Positions 36,821 through 48,408 of a stretch of DNA of 64,000 nt are shown in pieces. Source of the stretch: an uncultured Acidobacteriota bacterium (GTDB lineage: Bacteria > Acidobacteriota > Blastocatellia > RBC074); assembly GCA_902825875.1 (NCBI GenBank), contig CADECP010000011.1:114453-178452 (forward strand), in the 5' to 3' direction. Under the pieces are notes generated by a model. That model did not search any database. It was given only the letters and a program-made list of their open reading frames with translations, and was not told the origin of the DNA. Each line of letters opens with the position of its first letter. The stretch's first letter is position 1. Made by a program: the position numbers and the translations under genes.

Positions 36821-39800
36821 ATGACTAATACACTTTCCAAACTCCAATCATTACTTTCCCAACGCATCGTTATCATTGACGGAGCGATGGGGACAATGAT
36901 CCAGCGGTACAAGCTGGACGAAGCCGCTTATCGCGGCGAGCAGTTTGCAAACTGGCCTTCGGATTTAAAAGGTAACAACGATCTGCTTTCGATCACGCAG
37001 CCGCACATCATCGAAGAAATCCATAGCCAATATCTGGAAGCTGGCGCGGAGATCATCGAAACCAACACCTTCAATTCGCAATCGGTGACGCTGGCGGATT
37101 ATGGGATGGCGCATCTGGCTTATGACTTTAACGTAGCCGCGACCAAAGCCGCTCGGCGAGCCGTTGACAAGTTTCTGGCTGCGAATCCGGGTGAAGTTCG
37201 CTTTGTTGCCGGAGCTTTGGGGCCTACGAACAAGACGGCTTCGCTGTCGCCGGACGTCAACAATCCTGCGTTTCGTTCGGTCAGTTACGACGCTCTGGTT
37301 GAGTCTTACTACGAACAAGCCAAAGGCATGGTAGATGGCGGAGCCGATTTGCTGATCGTCGAAACGGTCTTCGATTCGCTGAATTCCAAAGCCGCGCTGT
37401 TCGCCGTTCAGAAACTTTACGAAGACATAGGTTACTCGCTGCCGTTGATGCTGTCGTTCACAATCACTGATCTGAGTGGACGCACGCTGAGCGGCCAAAC
37501 CGTCGAAGCGTATTTCAACGCGACGGCTCACGCGCCGCTGCTTTCGATTGGCATCAATTGCGCGCTGGGGCCGAAAGAGATGCGGCCTTACATCGAAGAG
37601 CTTTCCAACATCGCGCCGGTTTACGTCAGCGCGTATCCGAACGCTGGTTTGCCGAATCCGCTGTTGCCAACTGGCTTTCCTGAAACGCCGGAAACGATGG
37701 CTCCGCAATTAGCCGAGTGGGCTGCGAATGGCTGGCTGAATTTTGTCGGCGGGTGTTGCGGCTCGACGCCGGATCACATCAGGGAAATTGCCAAAGCCGT
37801 CAAAGCTTACGCGCCGCGCGTTCCCGCGAAGCCTTCCTCTTACTTGCGCTTGTCCGGCCTGGAAGCTCTGACCATTCGACCGGAAACCAACTTCGTCAAC
37901 ATTGGCGAACGCACCAACGTCACTGGGTCGCCCAAATTCGCCAAGCTGATTTTGAATAATCAGTACGAAGAAGCTTTGGCTGTTGCGCGTCAGCAAGTCG
38001 AAAACGGCGCTCAGTTGATTGACGTCAACATGGACGAAGGCATGCTCGATTCAGAAAAGGCTATGGTTCATTTTCTGAACCTGATCGCTTCGGAGCCGGA
38101 CATTGCTCGCGTGCCAGTGGTGATTGATTCGTCGAAATGGTCTGTCATCGAAGCCGGTTTGAAATGCTCTCAGGGCAAAGCCGTCGTCAATTCCATTTCG
38201 ATGAAAGAAGGCGAAGACAAGTTCCGCGAACAGGCGCGACTGATTCGACGTTACGGCGCAGCGGTAATCGTGATGGCGTTTGACGAAAAGGGCCAAGCCG
38301 ACAATTACCAGCGCCGCATCGAAATCTGCGAACGCGCTTATCGCATTTTGGTTGATGAAGCCGGCTTCCCGCCGCAAGACATCATCTTCGACCCGAATAT
38401 TCTGACCGTCGCCACAGGCATAGAAGAGCACAACAACTACGCCGTGGATTTCATCGAAGCCACGCGCTGGATCAAACAAAACCTGCCCGGCGCGAAAGTC
38501 AGCGGCGGCGTCAGCAACATTTCGTTTTCCTTCCGCGGCAACAACGCCGTCCGCGAAGCCATGCACTCGGCGTTTCTGTATCACGCCATCAAAGCCGGTT
38601 TGGACATGGGCATCGTCAACGCCGGGCAGTTGGCCGTGTACGACGAAATCCCTAAAGACCTGTTGGAACTGGTGGAAGACGTTTTGCTAAATCGTCGGCC
38701 TGATGCGACCGAACGGCTGGTCAGCTTCGCCGAATCGGTCAAACAGCGCGGCAAGGCCGAAGTCATAGAAGACGAATGGCGCAGCGGTTCAGTCGAAGAG
38801 CGGCTGTCTCACGCCCTGGTCAAAGGCATCGTTGATTACATTGACGCCGACACCGAAGAGGCCAGGCAAAAGTACGGCAAGCCGTTGAACGTCATCGAAG
38901 GGCCGTTGATGGCCGGAATGAACGTCGTCGGCGACCTGTTTGGTTCGGGCAAGATGTTTTTGCCGCAAGTCGTCAAATCGGCTCGCGTCATGAAAAAAGC
39001 CGTCGCTTACTTGCAGCCTTACCTTGAAGCCGAAAAGGCATCCAGACCAGAGGGCGACTCACAGCCGCAAGGCAAAATCCTGATGGCCACCGTCAAAGGC
39101 GACGTTCACGACATCGGCAAAAATATCGTCGGCGTCGTGCTCGGCTGCAACAATTATGAAGTCATTGATATGGGCGTCATGGTTTCGTGCGAAAAGATTC
39201 TGAACGCCGCGCGCGAACACAACGTGGACATCATCGGTTTGAGCGGATTGATTACTCCGTCGCTGGATGAAATGCAGCACGTCGCGCGAGAGATGCAGCG
39301 CGAAGGTTTCACCATACCGCTGTTGATTGGCGGAGCAACGACTTCGCGGGTTCATACCGCCGTCAAGATCGCTCATCATTACGAACCGCCTGTCATTCAT
39401 GTGCTTGACGCTTCGCGCGCAGTGCCTGTCGTTGGCGCGCTGATTAACCCAGAAACACGCGCGACGTTTGCGCTGAACAATCAAAGCCAGCAGCAGAAAG
39501 ACCGCGAAGCTCACGAAGCCAGCCGCGAACAACGCAAGATGCTGACTATTGAAAAGGCCCGCGCCAATCGAACTCCGATTGACTGGGCTACGACTGAAAT
39601 CGCCAAGCCTGAATTCATCGGCACTCGCTTGCTGAAAAATTATCGGCTGGAAGAAATCGTTCCATTCATTGACTGGTCGCCGTTCTTTCACACCTGGGAA
39701 CTGGCCGGAGTCTTCCCGCGAATTTTGGACGACGCGAAAATTGGCGCTCAGGCGCGCAAACTTTACGAAGACGCGCAAAGCCTGCTGGAACAGATCGTCA

Positions 39801-40516
39801 GCCGCCGGTTGCTGCGGGCGAATGCGGTTCACGGATTCTGGCCAGCGAATTCGGTCGGCGAAGACATAGAACTTTACGCCGACGAATCGCGTTCGCGCGT
39901 GTTGACGACTTTCCACACCTTGCGCCAGCAAGCCGAAAAACGTGAAGGCCAGTTCAATCAGGCGCTCAGTGATTTCATCGCGCCGAAAGATTCAGGCCGA
40001 ATTGATTTCATCGGAGCTTTTGCGGTGACGACTGGCGTCGGCCTTGAAGAACTCTGCGCTCGATTTGAACGCGACCACGACGATTACCATTCGATTATGG
40101 CCAAAGCGTTGGCTGATCGTCTGGCCGAAGCCTTCGCCGAACTCGTTCACAAACGAGCGCGCGAAGATTGGGGCTATGGCAAAGTCGAAAACCTGACCAC
40201 CGAAGAACTGATCAAAGAAAAGTATCGTGGCATCCGTCCTGCTCCGGGTTATCCGGCTCAACCCGATCACACCGAAAAACGGGCGTTGTTTGATTTGCTC
40301 GAAGCCGAACAGCACACAGGCATTCAACTGACGGAAAGCTTTGCGATGATGCCCGCCAGTTCGGTCAGCGGTTTGTACTTCGCGCACCCTGAAGCCAAAT
40401 ACTTCGCGTTGGGCAAAATCGAACGCGATCAGGTCGCCGATTACGCCCGGCGCAAAACGATGGAAATCCGCGACGTTGAACGCTGGCTGGCGCCGAATCT
40501 GAATTACGAGCCATGA
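36821..40516 (+). CDS. metH: cobalamin-dependent methionine synthase
   Basis: 1231 residues, full length. Domains in order are as follows. The homocysteine domain has zinc ligands GINCALGP and [11 protein letters not shown]. The pterin-binding domain is [24 protein letters not shown] ([14 protein letters not shown]). The B12 cap and Rossmann domain has [20 protein letters not shown] (His ligand of DxHxxG). The C-terminal SAM reactivation domain has [19 protein letters not shown]. It methylates homocysteine with methyl-THF. The 270-nt gap upstream has no recognised B12 or SAH riboswitch motif. Confidence 0.96.
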   Translation: MTNTLSKLQSLLSQRIVIIDGAMGTMIQRYKLDEAAYRGEQFANWPSDLKGNNDLLSITQPHIIEEIHSQYLEAGAEIIETNTFNSQSVTLADYGMAHLAYDFNVAATKAARRAVDKFLAANPGEVRFVAGALGPTNKTASLSPDVNNPAFRSVSYDALVESYYEQAKGMVDGGADLLIVETVFDSLNSKAALFAVQKLYEDIGYSLPLMLSFTITDLSGRTLSGQTVEAYFNATAHAPLLSIGINCALGPKEMRPYIEELSNIAPVYVSAYPNAGLPNPLLPTGFPETPETMAPQLAEWAANGWLNFVGGCCGSTPDHIREIAKAVKAYAPRVPAKPSSYLRLSGLEALTIRPETNFVNIGERTNVTGSPKFAKLILNNQYEEALAVARQQVENGAQLIDVNMDEGMLDSEKAMVHFLNLIASEPDIARVPVVIDSSKWSVIEAGLKCSQGKAVVNSISMKEGEDKFREQARLIRRYGAAVIVMAFDEKGQADNYQRRIEICERAYRILVDEAGFPPQDIIFDPNILTVATGIEEHNNYAVDFIEATRWIKQNLPGAKVSGGVSNISFSFRGNNAVREAMHSAFLYHAIKAGLDMGIVNAGQLAVYDEIPKDLLELVEDVLLNRRPDATERLVSFAESVKQRGKAEVIEDEWRSGSVEERLSHALVKGIVDYIDADTEEARQKYGKPLNVIEGPLMAGMNVVGDLFGSGKMFLPQVVKSARVMKKAVAYLQPYLEAEKASRPEGDSQPQGKILMATVKGDVHDIGKNIVGVVLGCNNYEVIDMGVMVSCEKILNAAREHNVDIIGLSGLITPSLDEMQHVAREMQREGFTIPLLIGGATTSRVHTAVKIAHHYEPPVIHVLDASRAVPVVGALINPETRATFALNNQSQQQKDREAHEASREQRKMLTIEKARANRTPIDWATTEIAKPEFIGTRLLKNYRLEEIVPFIDWSPFFHTWELAGVFPRILDDAKIGAQARKLYEDAQSLLEQIVSRRLLRANAVHGFWPANSVGEDIELYADESRSRVLTTFHTLRQQAEKREGQFNQALSDFIAPKDSGRIDFIGAFAVTTGVGLEELCARFERDHDDYHSIMAKALADRLAEAFAELVHKRAREDWGYGKVENLTTEELIKEKYRGIRPAPGYPAQPDHTEKRALFDLLEAEQHTGIQLTESFAMMPASSVSGLYFAHPEAKYFALGKIERDQVADYARRKTMEIRDVERWLAPNLNYEP

Positions 40517-40541
40517 TGGTAAAGACGAGGTTGGAGCGGTG

Positions 40542-41354
40542 ATGACTACTTTTCTGTTTTGGAATCTTGGCGGGAAACCTTTGGCGGACAGGCTTGCGCG
40601 GATGGCAAACAATTTTGGCGTGGATGTGTTGATCCTTGCCGAATGCGATGTTGCCCCGGGCGTGATGCTTGAAACCTTGAACCGTGAAGCTGTGCCAATG
40701 TTTCATCATCATCCTGGACAATGCGAAAGGATTGCGATTTACGCCAGATTCGCCAACGAGTTCCTGCCTCTTCACTATGAAACTGAGCGTGTTTCGATAC
40801 GTCGCTTATCTTTACCCGACACGCCGGAAATTTTGATTGCTTCACTTCATTCGCCAAGCAAACTGCACGCAGATGAGTTTGATCAATACGAATTTAGCCG
40901 CCGCCTTTCGGGAATAATTCAGGATTCAGAAGGTAAGATTGGCCATTCAAGAACGGTTCTTGTTGGAGATTTTAATATGAACCCGTTCGAGGATGGCGCA
41001 GTTTCTGCCGGTGGTTTGCACGGCGTGATGACTCGTGAAATAGCGATGAGGGAATCGCGCACCGTTCAGGGCAGCCAGCATCCGTTCTTTTATAATCCAA
41101 TGTGGGCGTTGTTTGGCGATGGACGAGAAGACCCGGCTGGCACTTATTACTATGCCGCGTCTGGATATAGAGCTTACTTCTGGAACATCTTCGATCAGGT
41201 GTTGCTTCGCCCTGCTGTGCTGCCGTATTTTCGCAATGAAGACTTAAAGATTTTGACCAGCGACGGTGTTGAAACGCTTCTGTCCGAAAAAGGCTTGCCG
41301 GACAAGAAAACCGGATCAGATCATTTGCCGATTATTTTCAAACTGCGTTTGTGA
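40542..41354 (+). CDS. endonuclease/exonuclease/phosphatase (EEP) family protein
   Basis: 270 residues from the ATG at 40542 (GGAG upstream). EEP motifs: FLFWNLGGKP (Asn), LAECD (Glu metal ligand), VLVGDFNMNPFEDGA (Asp/Asn) and SDHLPIIFKL (catalytic His). DNase/RNase or phosphatase activity is possible; the substrate is not decided. It is followed at once by a small gene (GTGA overlap region), a pairing suggestive of a module. Confidence 0.85.
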   Translation: MTTFLFWNLGGKPLADRLARMANNFGVDVLILAECDVAPGVMLETLNREAVPMFHHHPGQCERIAIYARFANEFLPLHYETERVSIRRLSLPDTPEILIASLHSPSKLHADEFDQYEFSRRLSGIIQDSEGKIGHSRTVLVGDFNMNPFEDGAVSAGGLHGVMTREIAMRESRTVQGSQHPFFYNPMWALFGDGREDPAGTYYYAASGYRAYFWNIFDQVLLRPAVLPYFRNEDLKILTSDGVETLLSEKGLPDKKTGSDHLPIIFKLRL

Positions 41355-41365
41355 AGGAGAAAAAT

Positions 41366-41806
41366 ATGACAACGACTGAAAGAAATTTGTGGCCGCAAGA
41401 CCTGTTTACTGCTGTTGATGTTCAGCGCACTCCGTTAGCGCTTTTGCGTGAGCAAGCCACTTTGCTTGGGGAACAAACGAAGAATCTGGTAGAAGCAAAA
41501 GTCACAACCAGTGTAGAACCGTCGCTGCCAAGAAATTTTCAAACACTTGCTACTCTGATAGGGTCATCTACAAATAATAGCTTTGTTCAAAAGTTTAGTT
41601 TGGTTTCTACCGCACTTGGGAACTATACCTACGAGCTATTTCGCGTGGCACATCCAGTTGAAGGGTACCCAGTGAAGGTTTTTTTTCAGGATGAAGAGTA
41701 TGTGGCCATTTTGGAAGACGAGTTGATTGGCGTACTAAAGATGATCTTTGCCCATGAAAAGACTAGGCGTGTGATCCAGGCGATGATTGCTCAGAGCCAA
41801 TCCTGA
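41366..41806 (+). CDS. small protein paired with the EEP gene
   Basis: 146 residues from the ATG at 41366, preceded by AAGGAG. The first half is helical (TPLALLREQATLLGEQTKNL). The second half has a beta-rich VEGYPVKVFFQDEEYVAIL and a helical tail (IGVLKMIFAHEKTRRVIQAM). No family recognised. It could be an inhibitor or substrate adaptor of the nuclease (inference). Codon use is more AT-rich than in the flanks. Confidence 0.6.
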   Translation: MTTTERNLWPQDLFTAVDVQRTPLALLREQATLLGEQTKNLVEAKVTTSVEPSLPRNFQTLATLIGSSTNNSFVQKFSLVSTALGNYTYELFRVAHPVEGYPVKVFFQDEEYVAILEDELIGVLKMIFAHEKTRRVIQAMIAQSQS

Positions 41807-41861
41807 CGCCATACTCCCCAGTCAAAAGTGAAACTGTTATTGACACCCCTCCCGCCGAACC

Positions 41862-42467
41862 ATGAATCCAACGCAACCGACATTTCCGCGCCGAGCCATC
41901 TTCATTGACCGTGACGGAACGCTCAACGAAGAAGTTGGTTATGTCTGTTCGCTGGACGAGTTTCGGCTGTATGACTTCGCGGCGGAATCCGTGCGGTTAA
42001 TCAACGAAGCTGGTTGGTTGGCGATTGTCGTCACCAGTCAGGCAGGCGTCGCGCGCGGCTTGTTTACCGAAGATTTTTTGGCTGAAGTTCACAACAAGAT
42101 GACGGCGCAACTCGCAAGCAAAGGCGCTCGGCTGGAAGCAATTTACTATTGCCCTCATCATCCGACTGAAGGCGAATCGCCATATCGGCAGGTGTGCGAT
42201 TGTCGAAAGCCTAAACCGGGAATGCTTCATCGCGCGGCGGCGGATTTCAATCTGGATTTGACCGAATGTGTCGTCATCGGCGACCGGTTCCGCGACTTTG
42301 CGATGGCGCAAGCTGTCGGCGGCGGCAGCGTTCTGGTGCTTACCGGCTACGGAAAAGAAGAGTTTGAACAAGACAGAACAATTTGGTCGCAACAACCGGA
42401 TTGCGTCGCCGAAAATTTATTGGAAGCAGTTCGATGGGTTCTCAAAACTTTCCCAACAAAATCCTGA
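41862..42467 (+). CDS. gmhB: D-glycero-beta-D-manno-heptose-1,7-bisphosphate 7-phosphatase-like HAD protein
   Basis: 201 residues. HAD motifs: [15 protein letters not shown] (motif I), [14 protein letters not shown] (motif II Ser, normally TNQSG), the zinc loop [31 protein letters not shown] (motif III Lys), [13 protein letters not shown] (motif IV). It removes the 7-phosphate in ADP-heptose synthesis for the LPS core. It overlaps the heptosyltransferase gene by 34 nt. Confidence 0.85.
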   Translation: MNPTQPTFPRRAIFIDRDGTLNEEVGYVCSLDEFRLYDFAAESVRLINEAGWLAIVVTSQAGVARGLFTEDFLAEVHNKMTAQLASKGARLEAIYYCPHHPTEGESPYRQVCDCRKPKPGMLHRAAADFNLDLTECVVIGDRFRDFAMAQAVGGGSVLVLTGYGKEEFEQDRTIWSQQPDCVAENLLEAVRWVLKTFPTKS

Positions 42468-43519
42468 TCGTGCGGCTCGGAGCCATTGGCGATGTCATCC
42501 ACACGCTGCCTGCACTGGCGGCGTTGCGGCGCGCGATGCCTGCGGCGCATCTGGCGTGGGCAGTCGAACGCGGCGGCGCGGCCAAACTACTTCAGGGCAA
42601 TCCTTACCTGGACGAATTGATCGAACTGGATTTGCGCGGCTGGCGAAAGAATTGGAAAGCCGCTGAAACTCGAACAGCGATTCACGCCAGTCTGGGGCGA
42701 TTGCGCGGAGCGAAATTCGATCTGGCATTGGATTTTCAAGGGCTGTTGAAATCGGCGGCGGTCGCGTGGCTGGCGCGCATTCCACGCCGCGTCGGATTTG
42801 CCAAAGACGTGTTGCGCGAATCGGCCAGCCGCTGGTTGACGACGGAACACGTTTCCGCCGATGACCGCGACCACGTCATCAAAAAGAATTTGCGGTTGGT
42901 TGAACATCTGGGTTGTGACGTGGAGGGCGAATTTGAATTTCCGATCCGGCTGGAACACGACGACGAACAATTTGCCGCCGAACAGTTGCAGCAAAACAAC
43001 GGTGCGCTGGCGATTCTGAATCCTGGCGGAGGCTGGCCGACCAAGCTCTGGCACACGTCGGAATTCGCGGCAATTGCCGACCGGTTGTGGCAAGCGTTTG
43101 GCATTCGTTCGGCAATCACGTATGGCCCAGGCGAATTGACGCTGGCGCAATTGGTCGTCGGGCAAAGCAAAACCGGCGCAGCGTTTCCGCTGGCTTCGAC
43201 GTTGAAACAGTTTTTGGCGCTGGCGCGACGAGCCAAACTCTTCCTCGGCGGAGACACCGGGCCGATGCATTTGGCGGCAGCGGCGCGAACTCCGATTGTG
43301 GCGTTGTTCGGCCCGACATCGGCGCGGCGCAATGGCCCGTTTGCCAAAGACGATCTGGTTGTTGAACGATTCGACCTGGACTGCCGCACGGATTGTTATC
43401 GTCGCTATTGCAGTCACACGTCGTGCATGAAACTTCCTGTCGAGCAGGTGTGGCAGGCAGTGACCGAACGATTGCGGATTGGGAAGCAGGAGCTTCCGGT
43501 GTTATCAGCGAACTTATGA
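42434..43519 (+). CDS. glycosyltransferase family 9 (LPS heptosyltransferase)
   Basis: 361 residues from the ATG at 42434. GT9 motifs: [95 protein letters not shown]. It adds heptose to lipid A-Kdo (WaaC/WaaF type; which one is unclear). It is in a row with gmhB and a methyltransferase and overlaps both. Confidence 0.88.
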   Translation: MGSQNFPNKILIVRLGAIGDVIHTLPALAALRRAMPAAHLAWAVERGGAAKLLQGNPYLDELIELDLRGWRKNWKAAETRTAIHASLGRLRGAKFDLALDFQGLLKSAAVAWLARIPRRVGFAKDVLRESASRWLTTEHVSADDRDHVIKKNLRLVEHLGCDVEGEFEFPIRLEHDDEQFAAEQLQQNNGALAILNPGGGWPTKLWHTSEFAAIADRLWQAFGIRSAITYGPGELTLAQLVVGQSKTGAAFPLASTLKQFLALARRAKLFLGGDTGPMHLAAAARTPIVALFGPTSARRNGPFAKDDLVVERFDLDCRTDCYRRYCSHTSCMKLPVEQVWQAVTERLRIGKQELPVLSANL

Positions 43520-44088
43520 ACGAGAATCAGCAGACTCTTGGTTTCAACTGGCGCGCGACGTTGCAACGGCTGCGCGTGCCTATCGGATTTGTGACTGCGA
43601 TTTTGTTCGCGGTCTTTTCGCGGCCAAGCTGGCCATCGCTGACCATCGGAATTCCTTTGGCGCTCAGCGGAGCATTGATTCGCGCGTGGGCTTCCGGCCA
43701 TTTGCGAAAAAACGCTGAACTGGCCGTTAGCGGCCCGTACGCACACACACGCAATCCGCTCTATTTCGGCAGCTTCGTGATGGCGGCAGGCTGCGCCGTC
43801 GCTGGCGGCAGTTGGTGGATTGGCGTCTGGCTGATTGCGTTCTTTCTGGCGATTTACTGGCCGGTGATGCAGGCCGAAGCGGCTCATATGCAAACGCTGT
43901 TTGGCGAAAGTTATGCGCGCTGGTCAACGGCAGTTCCGTTGTTTCTGCCGCGTCTGACGCCGTACCGTTCCGGCCAGAATCGCAGCTTCGATTTCGGCCA
44001 GTACACCCATCACCGCGAATGGCGAGCGTTGATTGGCTTGGGGCTGGTTTTTGTCGTTTTGATTTTGAAGGCCGCGAAGGTTTTCTGA
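43516..44088 (+). CDS. isoprenylcysteine carboxyl methyltransferase (ICMT)-like membrane protein
   Basis: 190 residues, four or five membrane segments. The ICMT/PEMT core is [20 protein letters not shown], followed by [20 protein letters not shown]. The start overlaps the GT9 stop (ATGA). Bacterial members methylate lipid or sugar substrates with SAM. Its position suggests an envelope-lipid role. Confidence 0.85.
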   Translation: MNENQQTLGFNWRATLQRLRVPIGFVTAILFAVFSRPSWPSLTIGIPLALSGALIRAWASGHLRKNAELAVSGPYAHTRNPLYFGSFVMAAGCAVAGGSWWIGVWLIAFFLAIYWPVMQAEAAHMQTLFGESYARWSTAVPLFLPRLTPYRSGQNRSFDFGQYTHHREWRALIGLGLVFVVLILKAAKVF

Positions 44089-44107
44089 GTAAAGCCGCAA
44101 AACCGTC

Positions 44108-44218
44108 AAACAGGATTTACGGGATTTCTTCAGGATTTACGTGATAAGAAACCGGTTCGACGCAAGTTATCAAACAAACATCTTGTTCATCGTGAAAGAA
44201 ATCATGTGAATCCTGTTT
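44108..44218. repeat. degenerate CAGGATTTA-type repeat
   Basis: Two near copies of CAGGATTTACG (44111 and 44131) and a distal inverted AATCCTGTTT (44209-44218) matching AAACAGGATT (44108-44117). Similar low-complexity insertions occur between genes in many environmental genomes. The element lies just before the DUF3108 gene. Confidence 0.5.
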
Positions 44219-44231
44219 CGAGTAGTTTTTT

Positions 44232-45215
44232 ATGAAGCGATTGATTTTAGTTTTCGGAACGATTCTGTTGCTGCTGGCTGGTAATTCTTCTGCTCAAGAA
44301 GAGGCCAAAAAGCCTGCGCCTTCGCCGCTCGACAAACTGCCGCTGGCGACGTTGCAACGAAACTTCCCTAACGGCTTCCCAATTCCCGTTGGCGAAAAGC
44401 TGGAATACGAAGTCCGTTTTTCGCGTTTTCCGATTTACGCGACGGTCGGCATCGTCACGTTTGAATTTCTGGGCGAAGCCAAATTCAACAACACCGACGC
44501 GAACGGTTCCGCTGAACCGGCAATCAACGGATTGAACGTCGAATTCAAACCTGCTCCCGAAGACCAATTCTTTCGCTTGCGCGCGTCAGCCATTTCCAAA
44601 GGCATGCTGATCGCCATTGCCGGCGTGGATGTCAAAGATCGCTTTGAAACACTGGTGAACGCCGAAGATTTCGCCACACGCATTGGCTTCAAAGAACTCA
44701 AGGAAGGCAAAAAACATCTGGCGCAAGCGACGCTGTTCGACGCGGCAGGCAAAACCGTCAAGTACGTCGCCAACGATCTGAACAACAAACAGGCTGCGCC
44801 AAAAGAAAAATCCGTCGTGCGCGAAGACGGTATGCTGGATTTGCTGTCGGCGTTTTATTTCGTGCGGTTGCAAAAACTGAAAGAAGGCCAGTTGATTCGG
44901 TTTCCGGTCAATGACGACGGCGATAATTTCTGGTTTGACATCGTGGTCGGCAAATCGGAAAAGCTGAAAACCGATTGCGGCAAAATCAAAACCATCAGGA
45001 TCGAGCCTAAGTTGTTTGGCCCCGGCCAACTGTTTGCTCGCACCGGCACGATGACGATGTGGTTGACCGACGACAATCTGCACATCCCGCTGAAGCTGGA
45101 AGCAAAAACATCTTCGGGACTGGTCAGAGCCAAGCTGATGAATTTCAAAAACAAGTGCAAGCTGATTGACGACGAAGAAAAACCACAACCCAAGAAAGCG
45201 CGACTTCAGAATTAG
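44232..45215 (+). CDS. exported DUF3108 protein
   Basis: 327 residues with a signal peptide (LILVFGTILLLLAGNSSAQE). DUF3108 pattern: FPIPVGEKLEYEVRFSRFPI, DQFFRLRASAISKGMLIAIA, KDRFETLV, GMLDLLSAFYFVRLQKLKEG, FDIVVGKSEKLKTDCGKI, TMWLTDDNLHIPLKLEAKTS. DUF3108 proteins are periplasmic and often sit near envelope genes; role unproven. Confidence 0.85.
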   Translation: MKRLILVFGTILLLLAGNSSAQEEAKKPAPSPLDKLPLATLQRNFPNGFPIPVGEKLEYEVRFSRFPIYATVGIVTFEFLGEAKFNNTDANGSAEPAINGLNVEFKPAPEDQFFRLRASAISKGMLIAIAGVDVKDRFETLVNAEDFATRIGFKELKEGKKHLAQATLFDAAGKTVKYVANDLNNKQAAPKEKSVVREDGMLDLLSAFYFVRLQKLKEGQLIRFPVNDDGDNFWFDIVVGKSEKLKTDCGKIKTIRIEPKLFGPGQLFARTGTMTMWLTDDNLHIPLKLEAKTSSGLVRAKLMNFKNKCKLIDDEEKPQPKKARLQN

Positions 45216-45297
45216 CCATTGACCATTCGCAATTGGCCATTGATAGACAGGTAAAGAAGCATTTTCTGCCGTCGAATAATGGGGAATGGTCAATGGC
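45215..45297. repeat. 14-bp inverted repeat between DUF3108 and helicase genes
   Basis: GCCATTGACCATTC at 45215-45228 and GAATGGTCAATGGC at 45284-45297 are exact reverse complements. The 55-nt spacer contains a second partial copy (AATTGGCCATTG). No T tract. It overlaps the DUF3108 stop region. Confidence 0.75.
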
Positions 45298-45316
45298 CAG
45301 TGGTTAATTGCCAGCA

Positions 45317-47524
45317 ATGCAAAGAGTCAAATTTATCCCACGCCCAAGCCAGGCTCGCGTGCTGGAATACTCCGGCGGCAAGATGGGCGTGTCGGCTGTG
45401 CCTGGCAGCGGCAAAACGACTACGTTGTCTGCGCTGGCGGCCAAGCTGGTTCGTGAATCCAATCTGCAACGCGGCCAGCAAATCCTGATCGTCACGCTGG
45501 TCAATTCCGCGCGGAGCAAATTCGATCAAACCGTTCGCAGCTTTTTGGGCGAAGGCAATCTGGGCACGCTTTATCGAGTTCGCACGCTGCACGGGCTGGC
45601 AAACGATATTGTCAGCGAACGCCCAGGGTTGGTTGGCTTGTCAGATGACTTTCAAATCGTTGATGAGTTCGAAGCCAAAGCCATTATCACGGACGCTGTC
45701 GCCGCGTGGTTCAACGCTCGCCGCGATTTCGGCGTCGAAGAATACTTAAGTCCCGATCATCAACAGAAAGACAAATCGCGCTGGCAGTGGCGGGAAAAGG
45801 CGACGGACATAACTCTGGAAGTCATCCAGAAAGCCAAAGATTTTCGCTGGCGTCCGGGCGAATTGCACGATGCGCTTACGGCTGCAACGCAATCGCTGCC
45901 GTTGGCGGAAATGTGCGTCAACGTTTACGAATCGTATCAGCGCGCTTTGCAATATCGCGGCGGAGTGGATTTTCAAGACTTGATTCGATTGGCGTTGGAT
46001 GTGTTGGAAGCCTCGCCGGATTACCTTGCTACGTTGCAACGACGCTGGCCTTTCATTCTGGAAGACGAAGCGCAAGACAGCAGCCAGTTGCAAGAACAGA
46101 TTTTGCGAAAGCTGGCGGGTGAAGCGGGAAACTGGGTTCGCGTCGGTGATCCGAACCAGGCGATTTACGAAACCTTCACGACGGCCAGCCCTGAATACCT
46201 TCGCCGCTTTTTGACCGAACCGGGCGTGACGGCTTGCGAATTACCCGAAAGCGGACGCAGCGCCCAACGCATTATGGACACGGCGAACCATCTGATTCGC
46301 TGGTCGTTGAAACATCCGAACTCGTTGATTCGCGCGCGCCAGCCGCTGGCTCCGCCGTTTATCAAAGCCGCCGACAACAATCCGCCCGACGCCGACAACA
46401 ACATCAAATTCATGTTCGACGAACGGCGAAGCTCCGATAAAGAACGCGAAGACGTGGCCAAATCCGTTCGCGCGTGGCTTCAGAAAAATCCTGAAAGCAC
46501 TGTGGCGTTGTTGCTGCCGACCAACGCCAACGGCGCAAAGATGGGCGAGTTGTTACAGGCTCAGCAAATCCCGCACGTCGAAGTGTTGCGAACGACGACT
46601 TCCACGCGCGAAGTCGCGCGCACGTTGCATCACATCGCGGACTTTCTCGCCTTCCCGACTGACGCCGGAAAACTTGGCAAAGCGTTCGTCGCCTTTATGC
46701 GCGACGAACGCGAATCCGCCGAAGCCGTCGAAATCGCCAACCAGTTGAAGAAGCTGAAACACGTCGAACAGTTCACGGCTCCGCGCGACAAAGATTGGTT
46801 GTTGGACGCGCGCAACTCTTCCAGTGAACCGGAAAGATTTGCGTTGCTGGAACAGTTCCGCACTTGCGTGCAGCGATGGCAGAACGCCGCGTTGTTGCCG
46901 ATTGACCAACTGGTTTTGACGATCAGCAGCGACCTGTTCAAAGAACCTGCCGAAATCGCCACGGCTTACAGCATAGCCATTCACCTGCGCGGCTTTGTTG
47001 AAACGAATCCCGAATTTCGTTTGCCGGATTGCGTGGTCGAACTCGGCCAGATCGTCCGCAACAATCGCAAGTTCACCGGCTTGGGCGAAGACGACGATCA
47101 ATTCGATCCGACCAGTTACAAAGGCCAGGCCGTCATCATCACTCATCACAAAGCCAAAGGCCTGGAATGGGATCGCGTTTACCTGATGTCGGTCAACAAC
47201 TACGACTTCCCTTCTGCGGACGCCAACGACCAGTTTCAAAGCGAGAGTTACTTTGCGCGCGACAATCTGAATTTGAGCGCCGAAGCTCTGGCGCAATTGA
47301 AGGCGCTGAAAACCGGCGACGCTTACCGCGAAGGCGAAGCGACCGAACAGGCACGCATCGAGTATTGTTCCGAACGGTTGCGGTTGCTTTATGTCGGCAT
47401 CACTCGCGCAAAACGCGAATTGATCGTCACCTGGAACACTGGCAAGAAAGCCGACTTGTTCGCCGCTCGCCCACTGGCTTACCTGAACGCAGCCATCAAC
47501 GGAGGTGACGACGATGTCCGCTGA
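45317..47524 (+). CDS. UvrD/PcrA-type superfamily 1 helicase
   Basis: 735 residues from the ATG at 45317. SF1A motifs: Walker [21 protein letters not shown], motif [22 protein letters not shown], motif [15 protein letters not shown], motif [21 protein letters not shown], motif [19 protein letters not shown]. It unwinds DNA with 3'-5' polarity in repair. It overlaps the next gene by 11 nt, an Fe-S nuclease, like an AdnAB/AddAB-style pair in which helicase and nuclease are separate proteins. Confidence 0.92.
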   Translation: MQRVKFIPRPSQARVLEYSGGKMGVSAVPGSGKTTTLSALAAKLVRESNLQRGQQILIVTLVNSARSKFDQTVRSFLGEGNLGTLYRVRTLHGLANDIVSERPGLVGLSDDFQIVDEFEAKAIITDAVAAWFNARRDFGVEEYLSPDHQQKDKSRWQWREKATDITLEVIQKAKDFRWRPGELHDALTAATQSLPLAEMCVNVYESYQRALQYRGGVDFQDLIRLALDVLEASPDYLATLQRRWPFILEDEAQDSSQLQEQILRKLAGEAGNWVRVGDPNQAIYETFTTASPEYLRRFLTEPGVTACELPESGRSAQRIMDTANHLIRWSLKHPNSLIRARQPLAPPFIKAADNNPPDADNNIKFMFDERRSSDKEREDVAKSVRAWLQKNPESTVALLLPTNANGAKMGELLQAQQIPHVEVLRTTTSTREVARTLHHIADFLAFPTDAGKLGKAFVAFMRDERESAEAVEIANQLKKLKHVEQFTAPRDKDWLLDARNSSSEPERFALLEQFRTCVQRWQNAALLPIDQLVLTISSDLFKEPAEIATAYSIAIHLRGFVETNPEFRLPDCVVELGQIVRNNRKFTGLGEDDDQFDPTSYKGQAVIITHHKAKGLEWDRVYLMSVNNYDFPSADANDQFQSESYFARDNLNLSAEALAQLKALKTGDAYREGEATEQARIEYCSERLRLLYVGITRAKRELIVTWNTGKKADLFAARPLAYLNAAINGGDDDVR

Positions 47525-48329
47525 GCATTTTGAAGAATTCGTCTTCAGCCAAAGCGCGTTGCAGGATTACGCCGAATGCCATCGCCGGTTCGAGCTTCGT
47601 TATGTGTTGGATGTGCGTTGGCCAGCTCAGGAAACCGCGCAAGCTTTACAGTACGAATCCGGCCAGCGACATGGGCAGGAGTTTCACCACTTGGCACATC
47701 AACACGCGCTGGGCATTCCGGCTGAAGCGTTGGCGGCAACGATCAACGACGATGAATTGCGGACCTGGTGGACGCGCTATGTTTCCTGGCAGGCGGAGCA
47801 TTTGCCCATCGAACGTTACCCTGAATTGACGCTGACTTCGCCGGTTGGCGAATTGATGTTGATGGCGAAATACGATGTCATAGCCAAACTCAGCGACGGC
47901 ACGTTCCTGATCGTGGATTGGAAAACCGGGCGGCCTCAAAAACGCGCTCGGCTGGCGGAAAAGATGCAGACGATTGTTTACCCGTTCGTGCTGGCCAAAG
48001 CGGGCGATTGGTTGAATGACGGCCAGCCGATTTCGCCAGACCGAATTCGCTTCGTTTACTGGTTTGCCGAAACCGGTGAAACAATTGAGTTCAAGTTCAG
48101 CGATGAAGAATTGAATAAAAACGAAGCTCGACTAACTTCGCTGCTGAACGAAATCACGACCAGTTTCAATTTTGAAAAGACTGCGGACGAACGCCGTTGC
48201 CATTTTTGCGCTTATCGTTCGTTGTGTGAACGCGGAGAAATTCCAGGCGATTTGAACGAACTGGAAGACGACGAAATGCTCGGCGGCATTTCGCTGGATT
48301 TGGACGAGATTGAAGAGATCAGTTTCTAA
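47514..48329 (+). CDS. Fe-S PD-(D/E)XK nuclease (RecB/Cas4-like)
   Basis: 271 residues from the ATG at 47514 (GGAGGTGA at 5 nt). Motifs: [20 protein letters not shown] (first Cys), [40 protein letters not shown] (D-x-K active site), YWFAETGE, then [10 protein letters not shown] (last three Cys). The Cys spacing fits a 4Fe-4S cluster of the AddB/Dna2/Cas4 class. It processes DNA ends with the upstream helicase. An acidic tail ([19 protein letters not shown]) ends the protein. Confidence 0.9.
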   Translation: MSAEHFEEFVFSQSALQDYAECHRRFELRYVLDVRWPAQETAQALQYESGQRHGQEFHHLAHQHALGIPAEALAATINDDELRTWWTRYVSWQAEHLPIERYPELTLTSPVGELMLMAKYDVIAKLSDGTFLIVDWKTGRPQKRARLAEKMQTIVYPFVLAKAGDWLNDGQPISPDRIRFVYWFAETGETIEFKFSDEELNKNEARLTSLLNEITTSFNFEKTADERRCHFCAYRSLCERGEIPGDLNELEDDEMLGGISLDLDEIEEISF

Positions 48330-48333
48330 CGTC

Positions 48334-48408
48334 GGAGCGCGATTTCCCGGAGCGCGATTTCCCGGAGCGCGATTTCCCGGAGCGCGATTTGCCGGAGCGC
48401 GGATTTGC
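48334..48408. repeat. tandem repeat, five copies of a 15-bp unit
   Basis: Units of GGAGCGCGATTTCCC begin at 48334, 48349, 48364, 48379 and 48394. The fourth and fifth differ slightly (TTTGCC, GGATTTGC). It starts 5 nt after the nuclease stop. Confidence 0.9.

Noticed and set aside
48334..48408. CRISPR array
   Set aside because: The 15-bp units are head-to-tail without unique spacers and no cas genes are near; the Cas4-like nuclease belongs to the helicase pair.
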